Shown here: piece by piece, positions 7,564 to 13,271 of the stretch
How positions within the stretch are numbered: the stretch's first letter is position 1
How the letters are laid out: each line of letters opens with the position of its first letter
Source of the DNA: Candidatus Microgenomates bacterium
GTDB taxonomy: Bacteria; Patescibacteriota; Microgenomatia; UBA12405; UBA6130
DNA length: 14,936 bases
Direction of reading: 5' to 3'
Assembly: GCA_015485895.1 (NCBI GenBank)
Contig: WFSR01000033.1
Span: 1 to 14,936 of the forward strand
Notes under the pieces: generated by a model
What the model was told of the DNA's origin: nothing
The model's database searches: none
The model's input: only the letters and a program-made list of their open reading frames with translations
Program-made: the position numbers and the translations under genes

Positions 7564-7569
7564 ATTATA
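7564..7569 (-). promoter_or_regulatory. TATAAT box immediately upstream of secA (possible leaderless transcript)
   Basis: A perfect TATAAT on the minus strand ends 5 nt before the secA ATG. No good -35 hexamer lies 16-18 bp upstream (GACGGT at 17 bp). There is no Shine-Dalgarno motif at usual spacing before the ATG. If this box is used, RNA would start at or within a few bases of the initiation codon. Confidence 0.45.
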
Positions 7570-7599
7570 CACTGTTCCTATTCTCCACCGTCCCAAATC

Positions 7600-7823
7600 A
7601 TCCCTCCAAAAAAATTCCAAATCCCCTGCCCCGACGGACGTCGGGGCAAACTCTAATTACCTAAATCCTAATCCGCCAGCTGGCGGACTAAACAATATCA
7701 AATGACCAAAATTCAAATGTTCAAAACATCTTTGTCATCTTTCTTTGGTTTTGGTCATTTAGTCATTTGAATTTTGAGCATTGTTTAGGATTTGGGTCAT
7801 TAGAATTTAGGATTTGTTTGTAA
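7600..7823. repeat. Intergenic palindromic repeat, copy A
   Basis: This AT-rich unit lies between secA and serS and is matched by copy B at 14,005-14,256. It contains a hairpin TGCCCCGACG / CGTCGGGGCA (7627-7636 and 7639-7648), then a perfect 16-bp palindrome TCCGCCAGCTGGCGGA (7672-7687), then ACTAAACAAT and TCAAATGACCAAAA, a pyrimidine-rich centre, and an imperfect inverse of the left half (TTTTGGTCATTT, ATTGTTTAGGATTT). Positions 7663-7729 match 14092-14159 at about 65 of 68 aligned positions. No frame of note crosses it and no transposase is present. Confidence 0.8.
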
Positions 7824-7844
7824 TTTGGTGCTTTTTCTCTCATC

Positions 7845-7865
7845 ATGCTGAAATTTTTTCAGCAT
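7845..7865. repeat. Inverted repeat ATGCTGAAA-TTT-TTTCAGCAT
   Basis: Arms of 9 bp (7845-7853 and 7857-7865) with a 3-nt centre. Neither strand has a run of T after the stem, so it is not a clear terminator. A diverged echo of its left side (CTCATTATGCTAAAAT) occurs just before the tRNA-Glu gene at about 14,327-14,342. Confidence 0.5.
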
Positions 7866-7914
7866 CTCCAGCTAGGTGTCTGATTGACATTGATGGTTCA
7901 CTACCCACTGAAGA

Positions 7915-7946
7915 TCCTGAACCCCCGATTTCATCGGGGATCAGGA
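7915..7946. repeat. GATCCTGA...TCAGGATGAC hairpin repeat
   Basis: An outer stem TCCTGA/TCAGGA (7915-7920, 7941-7946) and an inner stem CCCCGAT/ATCGGGG (7923-7929, 7933-7939) are separated by a small asymmetric bulge, with loop TTC. The right flank (7941-7968) recurs in inverted orientation at 12423-12450 with 2 mismatches in 28, so this is a dispersed repeat. No poly-T follows it on either strand. Confidence 0.7.
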
Positions 7947-8003
7947 TGACGAGATGTTGATAACTATTAGTGGAAGGTATTCATATTCATTTGAAACTCA
8001 ACA

Positions 8004-8123
8004 CTTAGCCCTTAGTTCGCAGCGCCGCTGCTCTTCGCCCTTCGCCCTTAGCTCTTAGCCCTTTTTGACCTAGTTCCTAGCTCCTAGTTCCTAGTTCTAT
8101 CTCCAACCTTTCACTTTTCACTT
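8004..8123. repeat. Tracts of degenerate 7-nt repeats
   Basis: Three adjoining tracts share a 7-nt period. CTTAGCC/CTTCGCC units occur at 8004-8017 and 8033-8060, split by GCAGCGCCGCTGC. CCTAGTT/CCTAGCT units occur at 8069-8096 (four units). TTCACTT occurs at 8110-8123 (two units). The last tract runs into the 3' end of serS. The CCTAGTT tract recurs at 14,261-14,288. The remaining parts of 7,824-8,110 hold no gene that I can support. Confidence 0.75.
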
Positions 8124-9373
8124 TTAATCTTTTCTTTCCCGACCCACTTTTGCAATACCTTGGGAATTACTACCGAACCATCCTTTTGTTGGTAATTTTC
8201 TAAGATAGCAATTATCGTCCGCCCAATTGCCAAACCAGTAGCATTCAAAATATGGACATACTCCCGCCGGCCATCGCGACGGCGCAAGCGAATATTCAGC
8301 CGCCGGGCCTGATAATCAGTACAATTGCTAGCCGAATGAGTCTCGCGGTATTGTTTCTGCCCCGGCAGCCAAACTTCAAGATCGTAGCGGTGCCATTGCG
8401 GCTGAGCCAAATCAGCGCTACACATTTTCACTACCCGATAGGGCAATTTCAGCCCTTGCATTAATCTTTCTTCCAGGCCCACTAAAAATTCCTGTTCTCG
8501 GTCAGAATCTTCGGGGCGGGTAAAAGAAATAAATTCCGTCTGGTCAAATTGGTGGACCCGAAAAATGCCTCGCGTGTCTCGCCCATAACTACCAGCTTCA
8601 CGACGAAAAGCACTCGAAAAGCCAACATAACGACGGGGCAAATCCTTTTCGGCAAACAGGTCATCAGCGTGGCGGGCAACTAAAGCATGCTCAGTAGTTG
8701 CCGTTAGCACCAAATTATCTTTTTCAAGAACATACATATCATCCCAGCCACCATGCTCTCCGTACCCCAATGCCGCCTCAAACTGTTTTTTAAGCAAAAC
8801 TGGAGGAATGATAGGCACGAAACCATTTTCCAAGGCTAGGCGAAACGAATATTCTATTAAAGCCAATTCTAATAGGGCTCCTTCGGCGACCAAAAAACCA
8901 AACCGCGGCCCGGCAATTTTACCAGCGTTTTTAACATCGATAATCCCCAAACGCTCCGCTAGGGTTAAATAATCTTGAGGAGGAAAAGGAAACTTTGGTT
9001 TTTCCCCCCATTGGCGGACAACTACGTTATCAGCTGCGCTCTTTCCGGTCGGGACATCAGGAGCAGTCATATTGGGTAAAAGACGCAGAGTTGTTTCCCA
9101 TTTGGTCATTATTGCCCGCAATTTTTTCTCCTGTTCTTGAATCTCTTCCCGCCGCTGGCGATTTTTTTCAATATCCTCCGGGCTAGGTTTAGCTTTTTGC
9201 TGGACTCGAGTTTTATTCCGTTCTGCCCGCAATTCCTGCAACTTTTCTTCTAGCTGGCGGCGCTTTTTATCCCAAGCGAGCCACTGGTCCACTAATTTAT
9301 CAGATAACCCTCGCCGACGGAGATTTTCTCTTACAGCCGCAATGTTCTGGCGGACAAATTTTGGATCGAGCAT
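8111..9373 (-). CDS. serS: Serine--tRNA ligase
   Basis: This 420-aa class II synthetase charges tRNA-Ser (and tRNA-Sec where present). The N-terminal arm MLDPKFVRQN and the helical hairpin at about 30-100 (two antiparallel helices that touch the long variable arm of tRNA-Ser) are clear. Catalytic motifs follow: TATTEHAL (224-231) in the serine-binding TxE region, motif 2 FRREAGSYGRDTRGIFRVHQF (about 256-276), and motif 3 NATGLAIGRT (377-386). Length is normal. It follows the HD hydrolase gene by 2 bp and is the last gene of the greA-lysS-HD-serS cluster. A Shine-Dalgarno motif is weak or absent (AGG about 10 nt upstream), which suggests coupling. The last codons (KSEK-stop) are written in the TTCACTT heptad repeat, so the extreme C-terminus is probably a repeat-derived tail. 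Confidence 0.96.
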   Translation of the reverse strand: MLDPKFVRQNIAAVRENLRRRGLSDKLVDQWLAWDKKRRQLEEKLQELRAERNKTRVQQKAKPSPEDIEKNRQRREEIQEQEKKLRAIMTKWETTLRLLPNMTAPDVPTGKSAADNVVVRQWGEKPKFPFPPQDYLTLAERLGIIDVKNAGKIAGPRFGFLVAEGALLELALIEYSFRLALENGFVPIIPPVLLKKQFEAALGYGEHGGWDDMYVLEKDNLVLTATTEHALVARHADDLFAEKDLPRRYVGFSSAFRREAGSYGRDTRGIFRVHQFDQTEFISFTRPEDSDREQEFLVGLEERLMQGLKLPYRVVKMCSADLAQPQWHRYDLEVWLPGQKQYRETHSASNCTDYQARRLNIRLRRRDGRREYVHILNATGLAIGRTIIAILENYQQKDGSVVIPKVLQKWVGKEKIKSEK

Positions 9374-9375
9374 AA

Positions 9376-9963
9376 TTACAAGCCTAAATCTTGGCTAATG
9401 CTTTGCATTGCCTTTAAAACAATTTCCACTAATTCCTCCACCGGCAAGCCTAATTTTTCTGCGCCCAAGCGGACATCATCACGATTCACTCCCCGGGCAA
9501 AACTTTTTTCTCGAAATCGGTTGAGGACATTTTTAGTTTTAACATCCACTAATTTTCGACTTGGTAAGACTAATGTCGTCGCGACAATTAAACCCGTCAA
9601 TTCATCACAACCAAAAAGAGACCATTCCATCAAAGTTTGGGGCATCACCCGGGTATTTTTCCAGTTATGGGCAGCAATCGCCCGCAAGACTGTTTCCGGT
9701 ACCGTCACCCCTTCTCGGGCTAAAATATCGGGCGTCACCAAGCCATGTTTTGCTATGGGAACGTTATCCTGGTAATCAAGATCGTGGAGAAGGCCGGCGG
9801 TAGTCCACTCCTGGCGGGGCTCTTTTACTTCTTCGGGTCGCTTGGATTTAAAATAATCATACAGCCCCCCCATTGCCGCCTCAGTAGCTAGCATGTGCTT
9901 CACCAAATTTTTATTTTCAAAATACTTATCTAAAATCTTAAGAAAATTTTCTCGAGAGCTCAT
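9376..9963 (-). CDS. HD-domain hydrolase, predicted metal-dependent phosphohydrolase
   Basis: The 195-aa protein carries the HD superfamily pattern: H23 (VKHMLATE), the HD pair H60-D61 (GLLHDLDYQ), H73 (AKHG), H99 (AAHNW) and D120 (CDELTGLIVA). These residues would bind one or two divalent metals. The C-terminal half (PSRKL, DVKTKNVLNRF, FARGVNRDDV, AMQSISQDLGL) matches a widespread small HD/HDIG family of unknown substrate. It overlaps lysS by an ATGA junction and is followed 2 bp later by serS. Its placement between two aminoacyl-tRNA synthetases suggests a housekeeping role in nucleotide or alarmone turnover, but no substrate can be read from the sequence. Confidence 0.85.
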   Translation of the reverse strand: MSSRENFLKILDKYFENKNLVKHMLATEAAMGGLYDYFKSKRPEEVKEPRQEWTTAGLLHDLDYQDNVPIAKHGLVTPDILAREGVTVPETVLRAIAAHNWKNTRVMPQTLMEWSLFGCDELTGLIVATTLVLPSRKLVDVKTKNVLNRFREKSFARGVNRDDVRLGAEKLGLPVEELVEIVLKAMQSISQDLGL

Positions 9964-11414
9964 GACAAAGGCCTCAAAGTAGGAAACAAAATAACATCTT
10001 TCAGGGCTGGCTGGTTCGTCAAGAACATTGTCAGCCGGTCAATTCCCAATCCCCAACCCGCTGTTGGCGGCATGCCATATTCTAGCGCCCGGAGGTAATC
10101 CTCATCAAGTCTTTCTGTCTCTTCAGCCCCCCGCTGGGCTAATTTTTCCTCTACCTGCCAACGTGCCCGCTGGTCTAGGGGATCATTTAACTCATTATAA
10201 GCCTTAATCAATTCTGCCCCCTGAATTAATAGCTGGAAGGAGGCAATTTTTCGGGGATCATCCTCTTTCCGTTTCGCCAAGGCAATCATTGCTGCCGGGT
10301 AATCCACCACAAACGCCGGCCCCTTTATTTTTGGCCGCAGGTATTTTTTATAAAGTCGGTCATAAAGCCGCCCTAGAGTCTCTGTTTTCTCTTCCTCTAA
10401 TTTTATCTTTCGCTTCTGTAACTCTTTTCTCAATTCTTTTACTGTTTGAAAATCGAGAACCGAGAAGCCAAGTTCTTTTTTTAATTCCCGGTCAAAATCC
10501 AGTCGTGGCCAAGGTGGTTGAAAATTTAGTTTTTGCCCCTGATAAGTTAAAGTTGTTTTTCCAGTCAGCATCTTAACCAAACCAGCCAGCATTTTCTCAC
10601 TAAATTCCATTAATTTCTGATCGTCGGCATAGGCCCAATAAAATTCAATTTGGGTAAATTCAGGATTATGGAACTTATCAATTCCCTCATTGCGAAAGTC
10701 GCGGCTGATTTCGTAAACTTTCTCAAAACCACCCACTAGCAAGCGTTTAAGATAAAGTTCATTAGAAATCCGCAAATAAAAATCAGCCTCTAAAGCATGA
10801 TGATGGGTAGTAAACGGCCGGGCGGCAGCCCCCCCGTAGATTGGCTGCAAAATAGGAGTTTCTACTTCCAAAAATCCATGACGGTCCAAAAATTCCCGCA
10901 GATAACGGACAATTTGGCTCCGGACCACAAAAACTTGGCGCACCTGAGGACTCATAATTAAATCGAGATAGCGCTGGCGGTAGCGGCTTTCAACATCGCG
11001 CAAGCCATGCCATTTCGCCGGCAAAGGCCGGAGTGATTTTGCCAAAAGGCAAAATTTTTCCACTTGAATTGAAATCTCACCAGCTAAAGTCTTAACAACT
11101 TGACCCTTCACCCCCAAAAAATCCCCCCGATCTAAAAGGCGAACTAAAGAATAATTAGCCGTCTTATCCTTTTGGAACCAAAGCTGAATTTTACCTGAGG
11201 CATCAACCAAATCCATAAAGACCAAACCGCCATGCCCCCGGATAGCCATGATTCGCCCGGCTGTTTGCGCTTTTTGCCCCAATTTCTGCCGTGCAGAAGC
11301 GCAATTAACCCTTTTAATAAAATGAGAAGGATAAGGATTAATACCCAACTTTTGTAGCTGCTCTAATTTTTCCAACCGTTGGCGGCGGAGGTTAGCTAAG
11401 CGTTGTTCGGCCAT
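9960..11414 (-). CDS. lysS: Lysine--tRNA ligase, class II
   Basis: The 484-aa protein is a class II LysRS. Domain order: N-terminal helix with LGINPYP (23-29), an OB-fold anticodon-binding domain at about 50-130 (TAGRIMAIRGHGGLVFMDL), then the catalytic core. Motif 1 lies near 165-190 (REFLDRHGFLEVETPIL), motif 2 at about 232-262 (VYEISRDFRNEGIDKFHNPEF), and motif 3 near the end, GLGIDRLTMFL (455-465). ELYLKRLLVGG (219-229) is also typical. Activity: ATP-dependent attachment of lysine to tRNA-Lys. It begins 9 bp after greA with only a weak AAAGAA upstream, so it probably relies on the greA promoter and coupling. Its stop overlaps the HD gene start (ATGA). Length and motifs are ordinary. Confidence 0.96.
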   Translation of the reverse strand: MAEQRLANLRRQRLEKLEQLQKLGINPYPSHFIKRVNCASARQKLGQKAQTAGRIMAIRGHGGLVFMDLVDASGKIQLWFQKDKTANYSLVRLLDRGDFLGVKGQVVKTLAGEISIQVEKFCLLAKSLRPLPAKWHGLRDVESRYRQRYLDLIMSPQVRQVFVVRSQIVRYLREFLDRHGFLEVETPILQPIYGGAAARPFTTHHHALEADFYLRISNELYLKRLLVGGFEKVYEISRDFRNEGIDKFHNPEFTQIEFYWAYADDQKLMEFSEKMLAGLVKMLTGKTTLTYQGQKLNFQPPWPRLDFDRELKKELGFSVLDFQTVKELRKELQKRKIKLEEEKTETLGRLYDRLYKKYLRPKIKGPAFVVDYPAAMIALAKRKEDDPRKIASFQLLIQGAELIKAYNELNDPLDQRARWQVEEKLAQRGAEETERLDEDYLRALEYGMPPTAGWGLGIDRLTMFLTNQPALKDVILFPTLRPLS

Positions 11415-11423
11415 TTCTTTATT

Positions 11424-11882
11424 TTAGCTTATTACCTCCACCCGGACAACCCGGTATTCTTTTCGACCCCCAGGTGTTTCTAAAACAATCCCTTCCCCTG
11501 GTTTTTTCCCTAACAACGCCTTCCCCAAAGGAGTTTGGTAAGAAACTTTCCCCTTCAGGGGATCGCTTTCGCCATCGCCAACAATTTCTATCACCCGCTC
11601 TTGGCCATCAACTTCTATCGTTACCCGGTTACCGACACCAACTACATCCGCCGCCCCACTGGCGACTACTTTTGCCTGGGCTAATTTCTTTTCTAATTCT
11701 TCTATCTCTTGATTAGCAATAGCTACTGTTTCCCGCAACTGATGATAGGCAAAATTTTCCGCCAAATCACCTTCTTGACGGGCTAATTCCATTTCTTCCA
11801 CTAGTTTAGCTCGCTTTTTCTGTAGAGCAGCTAATTTTTTCTTCAGGGCTTCATACCCTTTTTTGGTTAACAAAACAGTCAT
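11424..11882 (-). CDS. greA: Transcript cleavage factor GreA
   Basis: The 152-aa protein binds the RNA polymerase secondary channel and promotes cleavage of backtracked RNA. The N-terminal coiled coil (about 8-73) carries the tip acidic pair D39 and E42 in GDLAENFAYH, the Mg2+-coordinating residues of the family. The C-terminal FKBP-like domain (about 80-152) contains the usual SDPLKGKVSYQTPLGKALLG segment. Start: AAGGAG lies 5 nt before the ATG at 11882. It heads the greA-lysS-HD-serS cluster and is preceded by a strong promoter and a roughly 125-nt leader with two overlapping hairpins, so its level is probably set by transcription attenuation. Some positions near the tip (F44, Q48) differ from the E. 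coli sequence, but the family assignment is firm. Confidence 0.96.
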   Translation of the reverse strand: MTVLLTKKGYEALKKKLAALQKKRAKLVEEMELARQEGDLAENFAYHQLRETVAIANQEIEELEKKLAQAKVVASGAADVVGVGNRVTIEVDGQERVIEIVGDGESDPLKGKVSYQTPLGKALLGKKPGEGIVLETPGGRKEYRVVRVEVIS

Positions 11883-11902
11883 TATTTCTCCTTAAAACAA
11901 TT

Positions 11903-11924
11903 AAAAACCCCGCTTCAGCGGGGT
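11903..11924 (-). terminator. Intrinsic terminator in the greA leader
   Basis: In the minus-strand RNA, ACCCCGC (11924-11918) pairs with GCGGGGU (11913-11907) around a UGAA tetraloop, and the U-run is UUUUU (11907-11903, the first U being in the stem). It ends about 10 nt before the greA ribosome binding site (11893-11888), inside the leader rather than after a gene. It could also stop read-through from the DUF11 gene, but that gene ends about 680 bp upstream. Confidence 0.7.
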
Positions 11925-11950
11925 AATAACTAAACTTTAGCCATTACCCC
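11920..11950 (-). promoter_or_regulatory. Competing (antiterminator-like) hairpin in the greA leader
   Basis: In the minus-strand RNA, GGGGUAAU (11950-11943) pairs perfectly with AUUACCCC (11927-11920), with an inner 4-bp stem made from CUAAA/UUUAG separated by a 2x2 internal loop. Its 3' arm contains the CCCC (11923-11920) and one more base that the downstream terminator needs, so the two structures exclude each other. What would switch them is not visible. Confidence 0.55.
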
Positions 11951-12013
11951 CTAGGGACAAGAAATACAAAAATTAGAATACCACAAATATTGGGAATTGC
12001 GCATAGTGAAGAT

Positions 12014-12042
12014 AGTATAAAATGCTGTTGCTGTCCTGTCAA
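12014..12042 (-). promoter_or_regulatory. Strong sigma70-type promoter of the greA-lysS-HD-serS operon
   Basis: TTGACA (12042-12037) and TATACT (12019-12014) are separated by exactly 17 bp on the minus strand. The start site is expected near 12,007, giving a leader of about 125 nt before greA. Confidence 0.8.
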
Positions 12043-12050
12043 GCAACAGC
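12024..12050. promoter_or_regulatory. Inverted repeat around the greA promoter -35 box (candidate operator)
   Basis: GCTGTTGC (12024-12031) and GCAACAGC (12043-12050) form a perfect 8-bp inverted repeat with an 11-bp centre that contains the -35 hexamer. One arm sits in the promoter spacer and the other just upstream of -35, the usual layout for a repressor dimer site. I saw no second copy in the window and do not recognise the regulator. Confidence 0.45.
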
Positions 12051-12170
12051 CTTACCCAATCAAAAATCAGCCTAAAAGAGAATCTTTATTTAACTAAAAC
12101 TAACTTATATCCCACCCTTACGTATATGAACAGGACAACAAATACATAGTGTATCAACAATAGAAAGAGG

Positions 12171-12224
12171 AGTCAGGCATCAGACAGCTCCGACGTTACG
12201 TCGGAGGAGCTGATGCTGGCGACT
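12171..12224. repeat. Long hairpin with CCGACG-TTA-CGTCGG core
   Basis: Nested stems: AGTC/GACT (12171-12174, 12221-12224), GCATCAG/CTGATGC (12177-12183, 12210-12216) and CTCCGACG/CGTCGGAG (12188-12195, 12199-12206) around loop TTA. The 15-nt core CCGACGTTACGTCGG recurs exactly at 14,034-14,048, where its surroundings are different. No T-run follows on either strand. Confidence 0.7.
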
Positions 12225-12422
12225 CTAGCAGCAATCTGCCATTCACTGAAGACCCAGCTCATACCTGCAAGGGCGGATGACAAAGAAACATATGCCTGAG
12301 ACAATAAATAAAGCTTGTCATTAATTTCAGTCCGATTTTTCAATTAGGTAGAATTGCAAATTCATTACTGCATCTGTAACACCTAATTGCTGAACATCCA
12401 ATGAACATCTATACCCTCCGTC

Positions 12423-12526
12423 AATAATTATCAACACCTCGTCATCCTGAATTCACCCCGACGCTGTACCGGGGCAGGCCCGCCCCGCTCCTGAAGGTGT
12501 GAAGGGACTTGGGGTTCCAGAATGAC
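12423..12526. repeat. Second, inverted-orientation copy of the GTCATCCTGA repeat
   Basis: Positions 12423-12450 match the reverse complement of 7941-7968 with 2 mismatches in 28. GTCATCCTGA (12441-12450) is mirrored by CCAGAATGAC (12517-12526), bounding a roughly 86-nt imperfect palindrome that also holds CCCCG/CGGGG pairings. Apart from this element, the hairpin at 12,171 and the greA promoter, the 11,951-12,600 stretch has no gene or RNA family that I can support. Confidence 0.6.
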
Positions 12527-12600
12527 AATGACAAACGATAATGAAAAGACATCCTTGATATCCAGTATTATTTAAGAAATGATGCAGTATTGCAGCAAAC

Positions 12601-13212
12601 TCAAAACAGTTCGCCGCGGCCAAATTTCCGGGCCAGATATCCTAAGGCCAGAAGACCGAAAACTATCCCGCCAGAAACAGCTACATTACCTCCTGCTTGG
12701 GGCAAATTTTTTGCCACCACCTTAAACTGTGCTTGGTCATCATCTCCCAAACTACCACTAGTCACCACCACCTGATTAGCTAGAACTAACGGTTGATTAG
12801 GTAAACTGGCTTTCCTACTCACCTGAACCCGCAGGGTTTTAACAACTTCTTCTCCTGCCTGCAAGTGATTAATATGCCAGGTAATGGCCATCTGGCTAGC
12901 GTTGTAATCGCCCGGATAGAAAATGGGGACAACATAATTAGGTAAATTATCACGAACTTTGACGTTATCCAAATTTTGATTACCGCTATTACGGACAATA
13001 ATCCGGAAATCAATCAAATCACCCCGGCTAAAAACTTGCGTAGATAAATTGTCGTGCCAGTTATTATCAGTAACCGCTTTAATCTGTTTATCAACCACTA
13101 ACTGGGCACCCGGTTGGTTATTATTATATACATAAGCTTGGCTAGCGATAGGAACTAGGCCAAACCATAAAAACAAAGACGTTAATAATAAAATAGACAT
13201 CATCTTTTTCAT
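12601..13212 (-). CDS. Secreted DUF11-domain protein with LPQAG cell-wall sorting signal
   Basis: The 203-aa protein is built like a small sortase substrate. Residues 1-26 form a signal peptide (MKKMMSILLL, cleavage after SQA). Residues about 36-165 form a single DUF11/conserved-repeat beta-sandwich: KQIKAVTDNN, then GDLIDFRIIVRNSGNQNLDNVKVRDNLP, then TWHINHLQAGEE. The C-terminus has LPQAG (170-174), a membrane helix at about 177-193, and the short basic tail ARKFGRGELF, the three-part LPxTG-type signal with Ala in place of Thr. The sortase gene lies 55 bp upstream on the same strand, so anchoring by that enzyme is the natural inference. DUF11 domains occur in surface proteins of many bacteria and archaea; ligand or role is unknown. 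There is no clear Shine-Dalgarno motif. It has its own promoter inside the sortase 3' end. Confidence 0.85.
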   Translation of the reverse strand: MKKMMSILLLTSLFLWFGLVPIASQAYVYNNNQPGAQLVVDKQIKAVTDNNWHDNLSTQVFSRGDLIDFRIIVRNSGNQNLDNVKVRDNLPNYVVPIFYPGDYNASQMAITWHINHLQAGEEVVKTLRVQVSRKASLPNQPLVLANQVVVTSGSLGDDDQAQFKVVAKNLPQAGGNVAVSGGIVFGLLALGYLARKFGRGELF

Positions 13213-13243
13213 ATCATTCTAGATATAAGCTGTAATTATAGGT

Positions 13244-13271
13244 ATTATAACATAGCTGGGGAATTTGTCAA
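13244..13271 (-). promoter_or_regulatory. Promoter of the DUF11 protein gene, overlapping the sortase stop codon
   Basis: TTGACA (13271-13266) and TATAAT (13249-13244) are 16 bp apart on the minus strand. The TGA inside TTGACA is the sortase stop codon. A second TATAAT lies at 13240-13235. The leader would be about 25 nt and lacks a clear ribosome binding site. Confidence 0.65.

Noticed and set aside
7559..7564. TTG at 7564 as secA start
   Set aside because: It overlaps the TATAAT box, has no ribosome binding site, and the ATG two codons later gives the usual MLQFIKGLF-type SecA N-terminus.
7627..7648. CCCCGACG/CGTCGGGG hairpins as intrinsic terminators
   Set aside because: Neither strand has a T-run after the stem at 7627-7648 or 14030-14052, and the same hairpins occur as dispersed repeats.
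7600..8100. CRISPR array
   Set aside because: Repeats are palindromic or 7-nt tandem units without regular unique spacers, and no cas gene is nearby.
12043..12600. RNase P RNA, tmRNA or another housekeeping RNA in the long gap
   Set aside because: None of the conserved core segments of these RNAs was recognised; the visible structure is explained by dispersed hairpin repeats.
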